A program made the position numbers and the translations under genes. The notes under the pieces were generated by a model. The model saw nothing but the letters and a program-made list of their open reading frames with translations. It did not search any database and was not told the origin of the DNA. From Aromatoleum evansii (GTDB lineage: Bacteria; Pseudomonadota; Gammaproteobacteria; Burkholderiales; Rhodocyclaceae), in assembly GCF_012910805.1 (NCBI RefSeq), contig NZ_WTVK01000003.1, forward strand, positions 102,739 through 166,738: a DNA stretch of 64,000 nt, given 5' to 3'. Shown here piece by piece: positions 27,529 through 36,508 of the stretch. Numbering within the stretch: position 1 is the stretch's first letter; each line of letters opens with the position of its first letter.

Positions 27529-29127
27529 ATGAGCCAAGTGACCCTTCATTCCGGCACGCCGATCAAGATCGCGATTCTCGCGATGGGCGGCCAGGGCGGC
27601 GGCGTGCTCGCCGACTGGATCGTCGAGATGGCCGAAGCGGGCGGCTGGTGGGCGCAGACGACCTCGGTGCCGGGCGTGGCGCAGCGCACCGGGGCGACGA
27701 TCTACTACGTCGAGCTGCTGCCCGAGGCGGCCGCGCACGCCGCCGGGCGTCCGCCGGTGCTCGCGATGATGCCCACGCCGGGCGACGTCGACCTCGTCGT
27801 CGCCGCAGAGCTGATGGAAGCCGGCCGCGCGATGCAGCGCGGCTTGGTGACTCCGGAGCGCACGACCCTGATCGCCTCCACCCACCGCAGCTACGCGGTC
27901 GCGGAGAAGGCGGCGCCGGGCAACGGCATCGCCGATCCCAACAAGGTCCTCGATGCAGGGCGCGAAGCGGCCCGGCGCTTGCTGTGCTTCGACCTGCAGC
28001 AGATGGCCGAGCGCGCCGGCAGCGTGATCTCGGCGAGCCTGTTCGGTGCGATCGCCGGGGCCGGCGTGCTGCCGTTCGCCCGCGACGCGTTCGAAGCGAC
28101 GATCCGCCACGGCGGCGTCGGCGTCGAGGCGAGCCTGAAGGCGTTCGCGCTCGGTTTCGACGCCGCGGCCCAGGCCCCTGCCGCGCCCGCGCGCATCGAC
28201 ACCTCGCGCCCGCTGCCCGACGTGCCTGCGAGCGCGGCGCATCCGCGCGTGCAGGTGCTGCTCGACACGGTGAAGCAGTTCCCGCAGGCCACACAGCCGC
28301 TGCTCGTCGCGGGCGTGCGCCGGCTGATCGACTACCAGGACGTCGCGTACGCCGAGGACTACCTGCGCACGCTGCAGGGCTTCCGTACGCTCGACGCGCA
28401 GGCCGGCGGCGACGCGCGCGACTGGGCGCTGACGCAGGCGGCGGCCCGTTACGTCGCGGTCGCGATGAGCTACGACGACATGATCCGCGTCGCCGACCTG
28501 AAAACGCGTGGCAGCCGCTTCGAGCGCGTGCGCAGCGAAGTCGGCGCGAAAAGCGACCAGCTCGTCTACACGACCGAGTTCATGCACCCGCGGCTGGAAG
28601 AGATCTGCGGCACGCTGCCGCTGCGGCTCGGTCGCTGGCTGGAGAACTCCAAGACGTTCGGCGGCTTCATCCGCCGCCGGGTCGAGCATGGCCGGCGGGT
28701 GAAAACCGGCACACTGACGTGGTTCGTCGGGCTGTACTGCATTGCCGGCCTGCGCCGCATCCGCCGCGGCACGCTGCGCCACGCGATCGAGACGGCGCAC
28801 ATCGACGACTGGCTCGCCCGCACGACCCGCATCGTCGCGACCGACTATGCCCTCGCCGTCGAGGTGCTCGCCTGCCGGCGTCTCATCAAGGGCTACAGCG
28901 GCACGCACGACCGCGGCGATCGCCGCTTCGCGCGGCTGATGCAGGCCGCCGACGAACTGCTCGGCCAACCCGAGGCCGCGGCAACGCTGAAATCCTTGCG
29001 CGACGCCGCGCTCGCCGACGAGGAAGGCAAGGCGCTCGACGCACAGCTCGCTCAGCTGCTGCGCGCTCCCGCCACGCCTCCCGCAGGCGGCCGCGCACGA
29101 ATCGACACCCCCCGCGTCGCGGCCTGA
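27529..29127 (+). CDS. IorB-like subunit with C-terminal extension (DUF6537 type)
   Basis: A 532-residue partner of the preceding gene. The first 200 residues are the gamma-type domain of 2-oxoacid oxidoreductases (AILAMGGQGGGVLADWI, TSVPGVAQRTGATIYYVE). The rest is a long, mainly helical, arginine-rich extension seen in fused IorB proteins. It starts eight bases after the alpha gene. Both subunits are needed for the CoA-dependent oxidative decarboxylation; electrons would go to a ferredoxin not encoded here. Confidence 0.85.
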   Translation: MSQVTLHSGTPIKIAILAMGGQGGGVLADWIVEMAEAGGWWAQTTSVPGVAQRTGATIYYVELLPEAAAHAAGRPPVLAMMPTPGDVDLVVAAELMEAGRAMQRGLVTPERTTLIASTHRSYAVAEKAAPGNGIADPNKVLDAGREAARRLLCFDLQQMAERAGSVISASLFGAIAGAGVLPFARDAFEATIRHGGVGVEASLKAFALGFDAAAQAPAAPARIDTSRPLPDVPASAAHPRVQVLLDTVKQFPQATQPLLVAGVRRLIDYQDVAYAEDYLRTLQGFRTLDAQAGGDARDWALTQAAARYVAVAMSYDDMIRVADLKTRGSRFERVRSEVGAKSDQLVYTTEFMHPRLEEICGTLPLRLGRWLENSKTFGGFIRRRVEHGRRVKTGTLTWFVGLYCIAGLRRIRRGTLRHAIETAHIDDWLARTTRIVATDYALAVEVLACRRLIKGYSGTHDRGDRRFARLMQAADELLGQPEAAATLKSLRDAALADEEGKALDAQLAQLLRAPATPPAGGRARIDTPRVAA

Positions 29128-29154
29128 GCCGTGATCCTATCGAGGAGCGTTCCC

Positions 29155-30144
29155 ATGCGCACATTCGAACTTGAAGTCCGCGCCGTCACCACGGAAACCC
29201 CGCTGATCCGCGCGTTCGAACTCGCCGCGCCCGATGGCGCCGCCCTGCCCGGCTTCAGCGCCGGCGCACACCTGCAGATCGCGGTGCCGGGGCTCGCCGA
29301 GCCGCGCTGCTATTCGCTGATCGAGCTGGCGCCCGACGCGGCGGCCTTCGACCGCCCGACGCGCTATCGCCTCGGCGTGCGCATCGAGGACGCCAGCCGG
29401 GGCGGTTCGCACTTCATGCACGCGCTGAAGGCGGGCGACCGCATCACGGTGACCGGTCCGAAGAACGACTTCGCGCTGCACGCTCCGGCCCCCGGCGAGG
29501 CCCCGATCGTGCTCCTCGCGGGCGGCATCGGCATCACGCCCGTCGCCTCGATGGCGGCGGCGCTGAAGGCGGCCGGGCGCCCCTTCGTGCTGCACTACAG
29601 CGGCCGCAGCCGCGACCAGCTCGCCTTCGTCGACGAACTCGCGACGCTGGCCGGCGACGCGCTCGTGCTGCACGCCGACGACGACCCCGCGACCCGGCTC
29701 GACGTCGGCGCGCTGCTCGAATCGGTGAAGCCTGCGCGCGGCGAATCCCCGCACCTCTACGTGTGCGGCCCCAAAGGCATGATCGACGCGACCATCGACG
29801 GCGCCAAGGCGCGCGGCTGGACCGCCGACCACGTGCATTTCGAACTCTTCGCCACCGCGGCGCCGGTCGCGGGCGACCAGCCCTTCGAACTGGAACTGCG
29901 CCAATCAGGCCGCATCCTGACGGTCCCCGCCGACAAGACCATCGTAGAAGTCATGGAAGAAGTCGGCTGCGACCCGATGTTCGACTGCAAGCGCGGCGAA
30001 TGCGGCGTGTGCACGGCGACCGTCCTCGAAGGCGTGCCGGACCACCGCGACTACTTCCTGACGGACTCGGAGAAGGCCGCAGGAAAGCTGATCCAGATCT
30101 GCATCTCGCGTGCGAAGAGCGCGCGGCTGGTGCTCGATCTCTGA
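29155..30144 (+). CDS. Oxygenase reductase, phthalate dioxygenase reductase type
   Basis: A 329-residue reductase in the order FMN domain, NAD domain (GGIGITPVASM, VCGPKGMID), then a C-terminal plant-type 2Fe-2S domain (CKRGECGVC and a later cysteine near the end). This order defines the VanB/phthalate dioxygenase reductase class. The ATG at 29155 follows GAGGAGCG. It passes NADH electrons to the Rieske oxygenase encoded right after it. Confidence 0.92.
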   Translation: MRTFELEVRAVTTETPLIRAFELAAPDGAALPGFSAGAHLQIAVPGLAEPRCYSLIELAPDAAAFDRPTRYRLGVRIEDASRGGSHFMHALKAGDRITVTGPKNDFALHAPAPGEAPIVLLAGGIGITPVASMAAALKAAGRPFVLHYSGRSRDQLAFVDELATLAGDALVLHADDDPATRLDVGALLESVKPARGESPHLYVCGPKGMIDATIDGAKARGWTADHVHFELFATAAPVAGDQPFELELRQSGRILTVPADKTIVEVMEEVGCDPMFDCKRGECGVCTATVLEGVPDHRDYFLTDSEKAAGKLIQICISRAKSARLVLDL

Positions 30145-30179
30145 ACGACCACAGACGAGAAAACTCGCAGGAGGAGACG

Positions 30180-31493
30180 ATGGAACGCTACACGGGCAAC
30201 CCCGACGCCGTGCGCGCGCTGGTGCGCGACCTCGAAGTGCACAAGGACACCTACATCGACGAGGAAGTCTTCGCGCTCGAAATGGAGCACCTCTTCGCCA
30301 ACACCTGGGTGTATGTCGGCCACGCCAGCCAGGTGCCGAACAAGGGCGACTTCTACACGACGACCGTCGGCACCGAACCGGTGGTGATGGTGCGCCACAC
30401 CGACGACTCGATCCGCGTGCTGTACAACCGCTGCCCGCACAAAGGCGTCAAGGTCGCCGGCGAGACCTGCGGCAACACCGGAAAATTCTTCCGCTGCCCC
30501 TACCACGCCTGGACCTTCAAGACCGACGGCAGCCTCCTCGCGATGCCGCTGAAGAAAGGCTACGAGAACACCGGCTTCGAGTCCTGCGAGGCCAAGCACG
30601 GCATGGCCGCGGTCGAGAACGTGAAGGTCTACCGCGACTTCGTGTTCTGCCGGCTCAACCCGCAAGGCATCGCGTTCGAGGACTACTTCGGCGAGTCCTT
30701 GTCGACCATCGACAACATGGTCGACCGCTCGCCCGAAGGCCGCCTCGAAGTCGCCGGCGGCGTTCTGCGCTACATGCACAACTGCAACTGGAAGATGCTC
30801 GTCGACAACCAGACAGACACCTGCCACCCGATGGTCGCGCACGAATCCTCCGCCGGCACCGCGGTGAAGGTGTGGCAGGAAGCGCCCGAAGGCACGCCCA
30901 AGCCGATGGCGGTCGAACTGTTCGCGCCCTTCGTCTCGTCCTACGAGTTCTTCGAGAACATGGGCATCCGCGTGTGGGAAAACGGCCACGGCCACACCGG
31001 CGTCGCCGACTCGATCCACGCCGCCTATTCGCCCGCCCCCGGCTACTGGGAACAGATGGTCGCCGCCTACGGCGAGGAGCGCGCGAAGGCGATCCTCGGC
31101 GACACGCGGCACAACACCGTCTATTTCCCGAACATCATGGTCAAGGGCCCGATCCAGACGCTGCGCCTGTTCAAGCCGATCGCCGCGAACAAAACCCTCG
31201 TCGAATCCTGGACCTTCCGCCTCGTCGGCGCGCCCGACCTGCTGCTCGAACGCACGCTCATGTACAACCGCCTGATCAACGCCCCGACCTCCGTCGTCGG
31301 CCACGACGACCTGGAAATGTACGAACGCGCCCAGGAAGCCCTGCAATCGCGCGGCCGCAACTGGATCAACGTCGCAAGGCTGTTCGACCCCGCCGAGAAA
31401 GAACAGAAGAACGTCGCGACGAACGGCACGAACGAGTGGCAGATGCGCAACCAGTTCCGCGCATGGGCGAAGTTCATGACCGAAAGCATGTAG
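30180..31493 (+). CDS. Rieske oxygenase alpha subunit (indole-3-acetate oxygenase candidate)
   Basis: A 437-residue ring-hydroxylating oxygenase alpha subunit. The Rieske cluster is held by CPHKG (near residue 85) and CPYHAW; the mononuclear iron site lies in NWKMLVDNQTDTCHPMVAHE with its two histidines. GGAGGAGACG stands just before the ATG. Neighbours are its reductase and beta subunit. In oxygen-dependent auxin loci (iad type) such an enzyme turns indole-3-acetate into dioxindole-3-acetate, which fits all the genes that follow. From sequence alone other aromatic acids cannot be excluded. Confidence 0.82.
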   Translation: MERYTGNPDAVRALVRDLEVHKDTYIDEEVFALEMEHLFANTWVYVGHASQVPNKGDFYTTTVGTEPVVMVRHTDDSIRVLYNRCPHKGVKVAGETCGNTGKFFRCPYHAWTFKTDGSLLAMPLKKGYENTGFESCEAKHGMAAVENVKVYRDFVFCRLNPQGIAFEDYFGESLSTIDNMVDRSPEGRLEVAGGVLRYMHNCNWKMLVDNQTDTCHPMVAHESSAGTAVKVWQEAPEGTPKPMAVELFAPFVSSYEFFENMGIRVWENGHGHTGVADSIHAAYSPAPGYWEQMVAAYGEERAKAILGDTRHNTVYFPNIMVKGPIQTLRLFKPIAANKTLVESWTFRLVGAPDLLLERTLMYNRLINAPTSVVGHDDLEMYERAQEALQSRGRNWINVARLFDPAEKEQKNVATNGTNEWQMRNQFRAWAKFMTESM

Positions 31494-31525
31494 AGCCAAC
31501 CGCAACTAACCCCGACAGCAAGGGA

Positions 31526-31625
31526 CGGTCGGGGTGTTTGCGGAGCGGGCGAGGACTGTCTGAGCGAGGGCCGCGGGAGCGGCCCGAAGCGAGTTCCGCA
31601 GCCCGCGGAGCAAATACCCCGACCG
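31526..31625. repeat. Long intergenic inverted repeat between oxygenase subunit genes
   Basis: The 25-base arm at 31526-31550 (starting CGGTCGGGGTGTTTGC) pairs with 31601-31625 with few mismatches, and a second hairpin (GGGCCGC...GCGGCCC) sits inside. The 199-base gap splits the alpha and beta genes. Similar GC-rich elements are common in Azoarcus-type genomes; this one would form a structured RNA within the operon. Confidence 0.65.
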
Positions 31626-31692
31626 GCCCGATTAGCGGCACCCACGCCCTCGCCCCGAAGAAGACAGCGCAAACAGAACGAGGAACAAGCCA

Positions 31693-32178
31693 ATGACCAC
31701 CCTCGACATCACCCACAAGACCCTCACCGACTTCATCTACGCCGAAGCCCGTCTCCTCGACGAGCAACGCTTCGAGGACTGGCTCGACCTGTTCACCGAC
31801 GACGGCCACTACTGGATGCCGCTGGCCCACGGCCAGACCGACCCCCGCCTCCACACCTCGCTGATGTACGAAGACAAACTCCTGCTGCGCGTGCGCGTCG
31901 AACGCCTCGCCGGCCAGCGCACCTTCTCGCAACAACCGAAAAGCCGCTGCCACCACCTCCTGCAAGCGCCGACCGTCGAATCGTCCGACCCCGGCGGCGA
32001 ACACATCGTGCGCACCGCTTTCCACTACGTCGAAACCCGCCAGGACCAGCAGACCCTCTTCGCCGGCTGGACCACGCACCACCTCGTCGAAGACGCAGGC
32101 GCGCTGAAGATCCGCCTCAAGCGCGTCGACCTCGTCAATTGCGACGCCGCGTTCGGCAACATCCAGCTCTTCATGTGA
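31693..32178 (+). CDS. Rieske oxygenase beta subunit
   Basis: A 161-residue protein of the ring-hydroxylating oxygenase small-subunit family (SnoaL-like fold): FIYAEARLLDEQRFEDWLDLF, DDGHYWMPL and RLKRVDLVN are typical. It helps build the alpha3beta3 oxygenase. It is separated from the alpha gene by a 199-base structured gap, unusual for such pairs. Confidence 0.9.
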   Translation: MTTLDITHKTLTDFIYAEARLLDEQRFEDWLDLFTDDGHYWMPLAHGQTDPRLHTSLMYEDKLLLRVRVERLAGQRTFSQQPKSRCHHLLQAPTVESSDPGGEHIVRTAFHYVETRQDQQTLFAGWTTHHLVEDAGALKIRLKRVDLVNCDAAFGNIQLFM

Positions 32179-32185
32179 GCCCCTC

Positions 32186-33832
32186 GTGAGCCCCTTCATG
32201 ACCGCCACCGTCTTCGACGCATTCACCGCGGCCGCCGGGCAACGGGGCGAACGCCCCTTCCTGTGCATCCTGCCCGACACCGCCGCGGCTTACGGCATCG
32301 CCCCCGGCGAACTCGCCTACCGCGACGCCGCACAGCGCATCGCCGCGCTCCGCGACGCCTACGCTGCCGCCGGCTACGGCCCCGGCCACCGCGTCGGCCT
32401 GCTGCTCGAAAACCGCCCGGCCTTCTTCCTGCACTGGTTCGCCCTCAACGCCCTCGGCGTCTCCGTCGTCCCCATCAACGCCGACCTGCGCGCCGCCGAA
32501 CTCGAATACCTCATCGGCCACTCCGAAATCGCCCTCGCCGTCGCGCTGCCGCAACGCCACGCCGATCTCGCCGCCGCAGCCGAACGCGCCGGCCGGCCGC
32601 TGCGCATCATGAGCGACGGCGACACGCCGCCGCCCACCGCCTTCCCCGCGCCACTCGCGGGCACGGCGCCGGACGAACTCACCGAATGCGCCCTGCTCTA
32701 CACCTCCGGCACCACCGGCCGGCCCAAGGGCTGCATGCTGCCGAACCGCTACTTCCTGCACGCCGGCCGCTGGTACGCCAACATCGGCGGCCTCGCGCGC
32801 CTCATGCCCGGCGAAGAGCGCATGATCACGCCGCTGCCGCTGGTGCATATGAACGCGATGGCGTATTCCGCGATGGCCATGATCATGACCGGCGGCTGCC
32901 TCGTCCCCCTCGACCGCTTCCACCCCAAGCGCTGGTGGGCCAACATCAGGGAGGCCCGCGCGAGCGTCGTGCACTACCTCGGCGTCATGCCGGCGATGCT
33001 CATGAAGGCCGACGCCTCGCCCGAAGACCGCGCCCATTCCGTGCGCTTCGGCTTCGGCGCGGGCGTCGATCGCACGCTGCATGCGGCGTTCGAGCAGCGC
33101 TTCGGCTTCCCGCTGCTCGAAGCCTGGGCGATGACCGAAACCGGCGCCGGCGCGGTGATCATCGCGAACCATGAGCCGCGCAAGGTCGGCACGAGCTGCT
33201 TCGGCAAGGAGGCGTCCGACGTCGAAGTCCGCATCGCGACCGAACACGGAAGCGACGCCGGCATCGACGAACCCGGCGAACTCCTCGTGCGCCACGCCGG
33301 CGACGATCCGCGCTACGGCTTCCTCGCCGGCTACCTGAAGGACGAGGCCGCGACCGCGGAAGCCTGGGCCGGCGGCTGGTTCCACACCGGCGACGTCGTC
33401 CGCCGCGACGCCGACGGCCACCTGCATTTCGTCGACCGCAAAAAGAACGTCATCCGCCGCAGCGGCGAGAACATCGCCGCGGTCGAAGTCGAGAGCGTGC
33501 TGCAGCAGCATCCGCTCGTGAAGGCCGTCGCCGTTGCCGCGGTTCCCGACCCGGTGCGCGGCGACGAAGTCATGGCCTGCATCGTGCCGCAGCAGCCGCT
33601 CGCCGACCGCCGCGCGATGGAGGCCGCCGCCGAGGAACTCGTGCGCTGGACGCTCGGCGAACTGGCGTACTACAAGGCGCCGGGCCATGTCGCCTTCGTC
33701 GACAGCCTGCCGCTGACGGCAACGAACAAGATCCAGCGCGGCGAACTGAAGGCGCTGGCGCCAACGCTCGTCGGCGCGCCCGAGTGCGTCGACACCTGCG
33801 CGCTGAAGAAGCGCCAGGAGACCGCGACATGA
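32186..33832 (+). CDS. AMP-forming acyl-CoA ligase (dioxindoleacetate-CoA ligase candidate)
   Basis: A 548-residue adenylating ligase: LYTSGTTGRPKG, EAWAMTETGAG, WFHTGDVVRRDADG and the C-terminal lysine in TATNKIQRGEL. GTG at 32186 or ATG at 32198 could start it; neither has a clear ribosome site. Four-base overlap with the thiolase-fold gene (ATGA). Because the next two genes look like a CoA-dependent carbon-carbon lyase, this ligase should activate the oxygenase product, plausibly dioxindole-3-acetate. Confidence 0.85.
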   Translation: MSPFMTATVFDAFTAAAGQRGERPFLCILPDTAAAYGIAPGELAYRDAAQRIAALRDAYAAAGYGPGHRVGLLLENRPAFFLHWFALNALGVSVVPINADLRAAELEYLIGHSEIALAVALPQRHADLAAAAERAGRPLRIMSDGDTPPPTAFPAPLAGTAPDELTECALLYTSGTTGRPKGCMLPNRYFLHAGRWYANIGGLARLMPGEERMITPLPLVHMNAMAYSAMAMIMTGGCLVPLDRFHPKRWWANIREARASVVHYLGVMPAMLMKADASPEDRAHSVRFGFGAGVDRTLHAAFEQRFGFPLLEAWAMTETGAGAVIIANHEPRKVGTSCFGKEASDVEVRIATEHGSDAGIDEPGELLVRHAGDDPRYGFLAGYLKDEAATAEAWAGGWFHTGDVVRRDADGHLHFVDRKKNVIRRSGENIAAVEVESVLQQHPLVKAVAVAAVPDPVRGDEVMACIVPQQPLADRRAMEAAAEELVRWTLGELAYYKAPGHVAFVDSLPLTATNKIQRGELKALAPTLVGAPECVDTCALKKRQETAT

Positions 33833-35001
33833 GCCGACGCCTCGCCTACGACGGCGTCGTCGCCGCGATGCCCGTCACCGTGCCCTATGCGCGCTACTCG
33901 ACCCACGCCGCACACTGGTGGCTCGGCCGCGCCCTCGCTGCGCTGATCCGCGAGTCGGGCATCGCCAAGGCCGACATCGACGGCGTGTGCGTCTCCAGCT
34001 TCACGCTCGGCCCCGACACCGCGGTCGGTCTGATGCAGCACCTCGGCATGAGCCCGCGCTGGCTCGACCACATCCCGATGGGAGGCGCGTCCGGCGTCGT
34101 GGCGCTGCGGCGCGCGGCGCGCGCGGTGCAGGCCGGGGACGCCGAAGTCATCGCGTGCATCGCCGGCGACACCAACCATGTCGACTCCTTCCGCCACACC
34201 GTCAGCCAGTTCTCGCGCTTCGCGCAGGACGCCGTCTATCCCTACGGCGCCGGCGGGCCGAACGCGAGCTTCGCGCTGCTCACCGACCACTACATGCGGC
34301 AGTACGGCGCCACGCGCGAGGACTTCGGCAAGCTCTGCGTCGCGCAGCGCGACAACGCGCTGCGGAACCCGCATGCGCTGATGAGGAAACCCCTGACGCT
34401 CGCGCAATACCTCGACGCGCGGCCGATCACCGATCCGATCCATCTCTTCGACTGCGTGATGCCCTGCGCCGGCGCCGAAGGCTTTCTCGTCATGACCGAG
34501 GAACGGGCACGCGCCCTGAAACTGCCGGGCGTGCGCATCCGCTCGACCATCGAGCGCCACAACGCCTACCCCGACGACCCGATCCAGTTCCGCGGCGGCT
34601 GGGCGATGGACCGCGATGCGCTGTACGAGCACGCGGGGGTCTCGCCCGCGGACGTCGACTTCATCGAAACCTACGACGACTACCCCGTGATCAATATGCT
34701 GCAGTTCGAGGACCTCGGCTTCTGCGCGAAGGGCGAAGCACCCGCCTTCGTGCGCGAGCACGGCTTCACCATCGACGGCTCCTTCCCGTTCAACACCTCC
34801 GGCGGGCAGCTCTCGGTCGGCCAGGCGGGCGCTGCGGGGGGCTACCTCGGGCTCGTGCAGGCGCTGCGCCAGCTCACGAACGCCGCCGGCGCCATGCAGG
34901 TCGCGGACGCGCGCATCGGCCTCGTGTCCGGTTTCGGCATGATCAACTACGACCGCGGCCTGTGCTCCGGCGCGGCGCTGCTGGAACGGGGGACGGCATG
35001 A
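33829..35001 (+). CDS. Thiolase-fold protein lacking thiolase residues (Ltp2-like aldolase candidate)
   Basis: A 390-residue SCP2-type thiolase-fold protein. The nucleophilic cysteine region reads MGGASG (residues 84-89) with no cysteine. The HEAFA/HDCF region reads YDDYPV (282-287), so its histidine is gone. The C-terminal GHP is GQA (Gln332). The protein therefore cannot be a normal thiolase. It resembles the Ltp2 retro-aldolases of steroid side-chain breakdown, which use tyrosines and need a DUF35 partner; such a partner is encoded next. Cleavage of dioxindole-3-acetyl-CoA, a tertiary beta-hydroxyacyl-CoA, would give isatin and acetyl-CoA. Confidence 0.8.
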   Translation: MSRRLAYDGVVAAMPVTVPYARYSTHAAHWWLGRALAALIRESGIAKADIDGVCVSSFTLGPDTAVGLMQHLGMSPRWLDHIPMGGASGVVALRRAARAVQAGDAEVIACIAGDTNHVDSFRHTVSQFSRFAQDAVYPYGAGGPNASFALLTDHYMRQYGATREDFGKLCVAQRDNALRNPHALMRKPLTLAQYLDARPITDPIHLFDCVMPCAGAEGFLVMTEERARALKLPGVRIRSTIERHNAYPDDPIQFRGGWAMDRDALYEHAGVSPADVDFIETYDDYPVINMLQFEDLGFCAKGEAPAFVREHGFTIDGSFPFNTSGGQLSVGQAGAAGGYLGLVQALRQLTNAAGAMQVADARIGLVSGFGMINYDRGLCSGAALLERGTA

Positions 35002-35060
35002 GAATCGATGACGATCGCGCCCCGTTCGAGCGGCTGGTCTGCCACCCGAGCCATGGTTTC

Positions 35061-35158
35061 CGTAGGGCGGGAGGAGCGCCAGCGTATCCCGCCAGAACGG
35101 CGTTTGACGATCCCCGACGTTCGTCCGGCGGGATGCGCTTCGCTCCTCCCGCCCTACG
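35061..35158. repeat. REP-like paired inverted repeat in the oxygenase operon
   Basis: The 33-base arm at 35061 (CGTAGGGCGGGAGGAGCG...) pairs nearly perfectly with 35127-35158. It lies in a 199-base gap between the thiolase-fold gene and the DUF35-SDR gene. A short reading frame from 34998 (MRIDDDRAPFERLVC...) runs into it and may be the displaced start of a former gene. Confidence 0.8.
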
Positions 35159-35200
35159 TTCTGCGTGCCCGACAAGCTTCAAGGAATGGAGCCTAGTCCA

Positions 35201-36445
35201 GTGACCGACGCCGCACCGAAACCGAAACGGAAGAACCCCGTCGCGCGCACGCGCCTGCCCACGCTGCCGCCCGCATCGCGCAGCCGGGCCGCGCTCGGCC
35301 TCGCCCGCGCCGCCGCCGAAGGGCGCTTCGAGATGCAGGCCTGCGCCGACTGCGGCGCGGTGCAATACCCGCCGCGCGAAGTCTGCGGCAGCTGCCTGTC
35401 CGAACGGCTCGACTGGCGCGAAGTCGCCAACGGCGGCGCGCTGATCGCGACGACGACCTTGCGCCACAGCAACGATGCCTATTTCCGCGAACGCCTGCCG
35501 TGGCGCGTCGGCACCGTGAAGATGGATGCCGGCCCCTCGGCGGTCGCGCACGTGCATGAAGACTGCCAGGAAGCCAGCCGCGTGCGCCTCGCCCTGAAAC
35601 TCGACCGTAGCGGCCAGGCCGTGCTGCACGCCCTGCCCGCGGAGGACACCCCGAACATGAACGATTCTCCCCAACTGCGCGAGACGCATTGCGACCCGAA
35701 GCACCGCCGCGTGCTCGTCACCGACGGACGCTCCACGCTCGGCCGCGCGATGGTCAAGGCCTCGCTCGACGCAGGCGCCGCAACCGTGTTCGTCGGCGAT
35801 CCGGCGACCTGGAAGGCCGATGCCGGGTTCGACGCCTTTGTAGCCTCCGATCCGCGCATCGAGCCGGTCGCGCTCGACGTCACCGACACCGACTCGGTCG
35901 ACCGGCTCGCCGCGTCGATCGGCGCCAAGGTCGAGATCCTCATCAACACCGCCGACCACCTGCGCGACGGCGGGGTCATGCACGCGCGCGACGTCGGGCT
36001 CGCGCGCGACGCCTTCGACGTCAACGTGCTCGGCCTGATGCGGCTCGCGCAGGCTTTCGGCCCGACGATGTGCTTCCGCGCGGCCGACGGCACGCACGGC
36101 GCGGTCGCGTGGGTGAACCTGCTGTCGATCCACGCGCTCGCGGCCCTGCCCGCGCGCGGCGCATGGTCGGCCTCGAAGGCCGCCGCCCTGTCCGCCGCCC
36201 TGACCCTGCGTGCCGAGTTCGGCGGCGCCGGCATACGGGTCATGAACGTCTTCCCCGGCCCCATCGACGACGAATGGGAGCAGCTGACGCCGCCCCCGAA
36301 GCTCGCGCCGTCCGCGGTCGCCGCCGCCGTCGTCCGCGGGCTGCGCGACGGCGTCGAGGACCTCTACGTCGGCGACGTCGCCGAGGAGCTGCGGGCGCGC
36401 CTGCGCGACAACCACAAGGCCGTCGAACGCGAACTAGGCGGCTGA
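35201..36445 (+). CDS. DUF35 zinc-ribbon/OB domain fused to a degenerate SDR domain
   Basis: About 414 residues from the GTG at 35201, chosen because GGAG lies ten bases before it; GTG 35165 and ATG 35186 are in frame. Residues 40-140 are a DUF35 module with four zinc-binding cysteines (48, 51, 62, 65). From about residue 170 an SDR fold follows, but its active site is lost: TGxxxGxG reads TDGRSTLG, NNAG reads NTAD, and the catalytic tyrosine is Trp322 (AWSASK). The SDR half is probably structural. DUF35 proteins pair with thiolase-fold aldolases and thiolases, here the gene before it. Confidence 0.8.
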   Translation: MTDAAPKPKRKNPVARTRLPTLPPASRSRAALGLARAAAEGRFEMQACADCGAVQYPPREVCGSCLSERLDWREVANGGALIATTTLRHSNDAYFRERLPWRVGTVKMDAGPSAVAHVHEDCQEASRVRLALKLDRSGQAVLHALPAEDTPNMNDSPQLRETHCDPKHRRVLVTDGRSTLGRAMVKASLDAGAATVFVGDPATWKADAGFDAFVASDPRIEPVALDVTDTDSVDRLAASIGAKVEILINTADHLRDGGVMHARDVGLARDAFDVNVLGLMRLAQAFGPTMCFRAADGTHGAVAWVNLLSIHALAALPARGAWSASKAAALSAALTLRAEFGGAGIRVMNVFPGPIDDEWEQLTPPPKLAPSAVAAAVVRGLRDGVEDLYVGDVAEELRARLRDNHKAVERELGG

Positions 36446-36508
36446 TTGCGCCGCAACACACAACGACAGACCCGTAAGGGCACCCCACCCACCGAAGGAG
36501 ACCTCCAC

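Noticed and set aside
34998..35204. 68-codon frame after the thiolase-fold gene
   Set aside because: It has an ATGA overlap start, but most of it is the REP-like element; at best a remnant of a former gene start.
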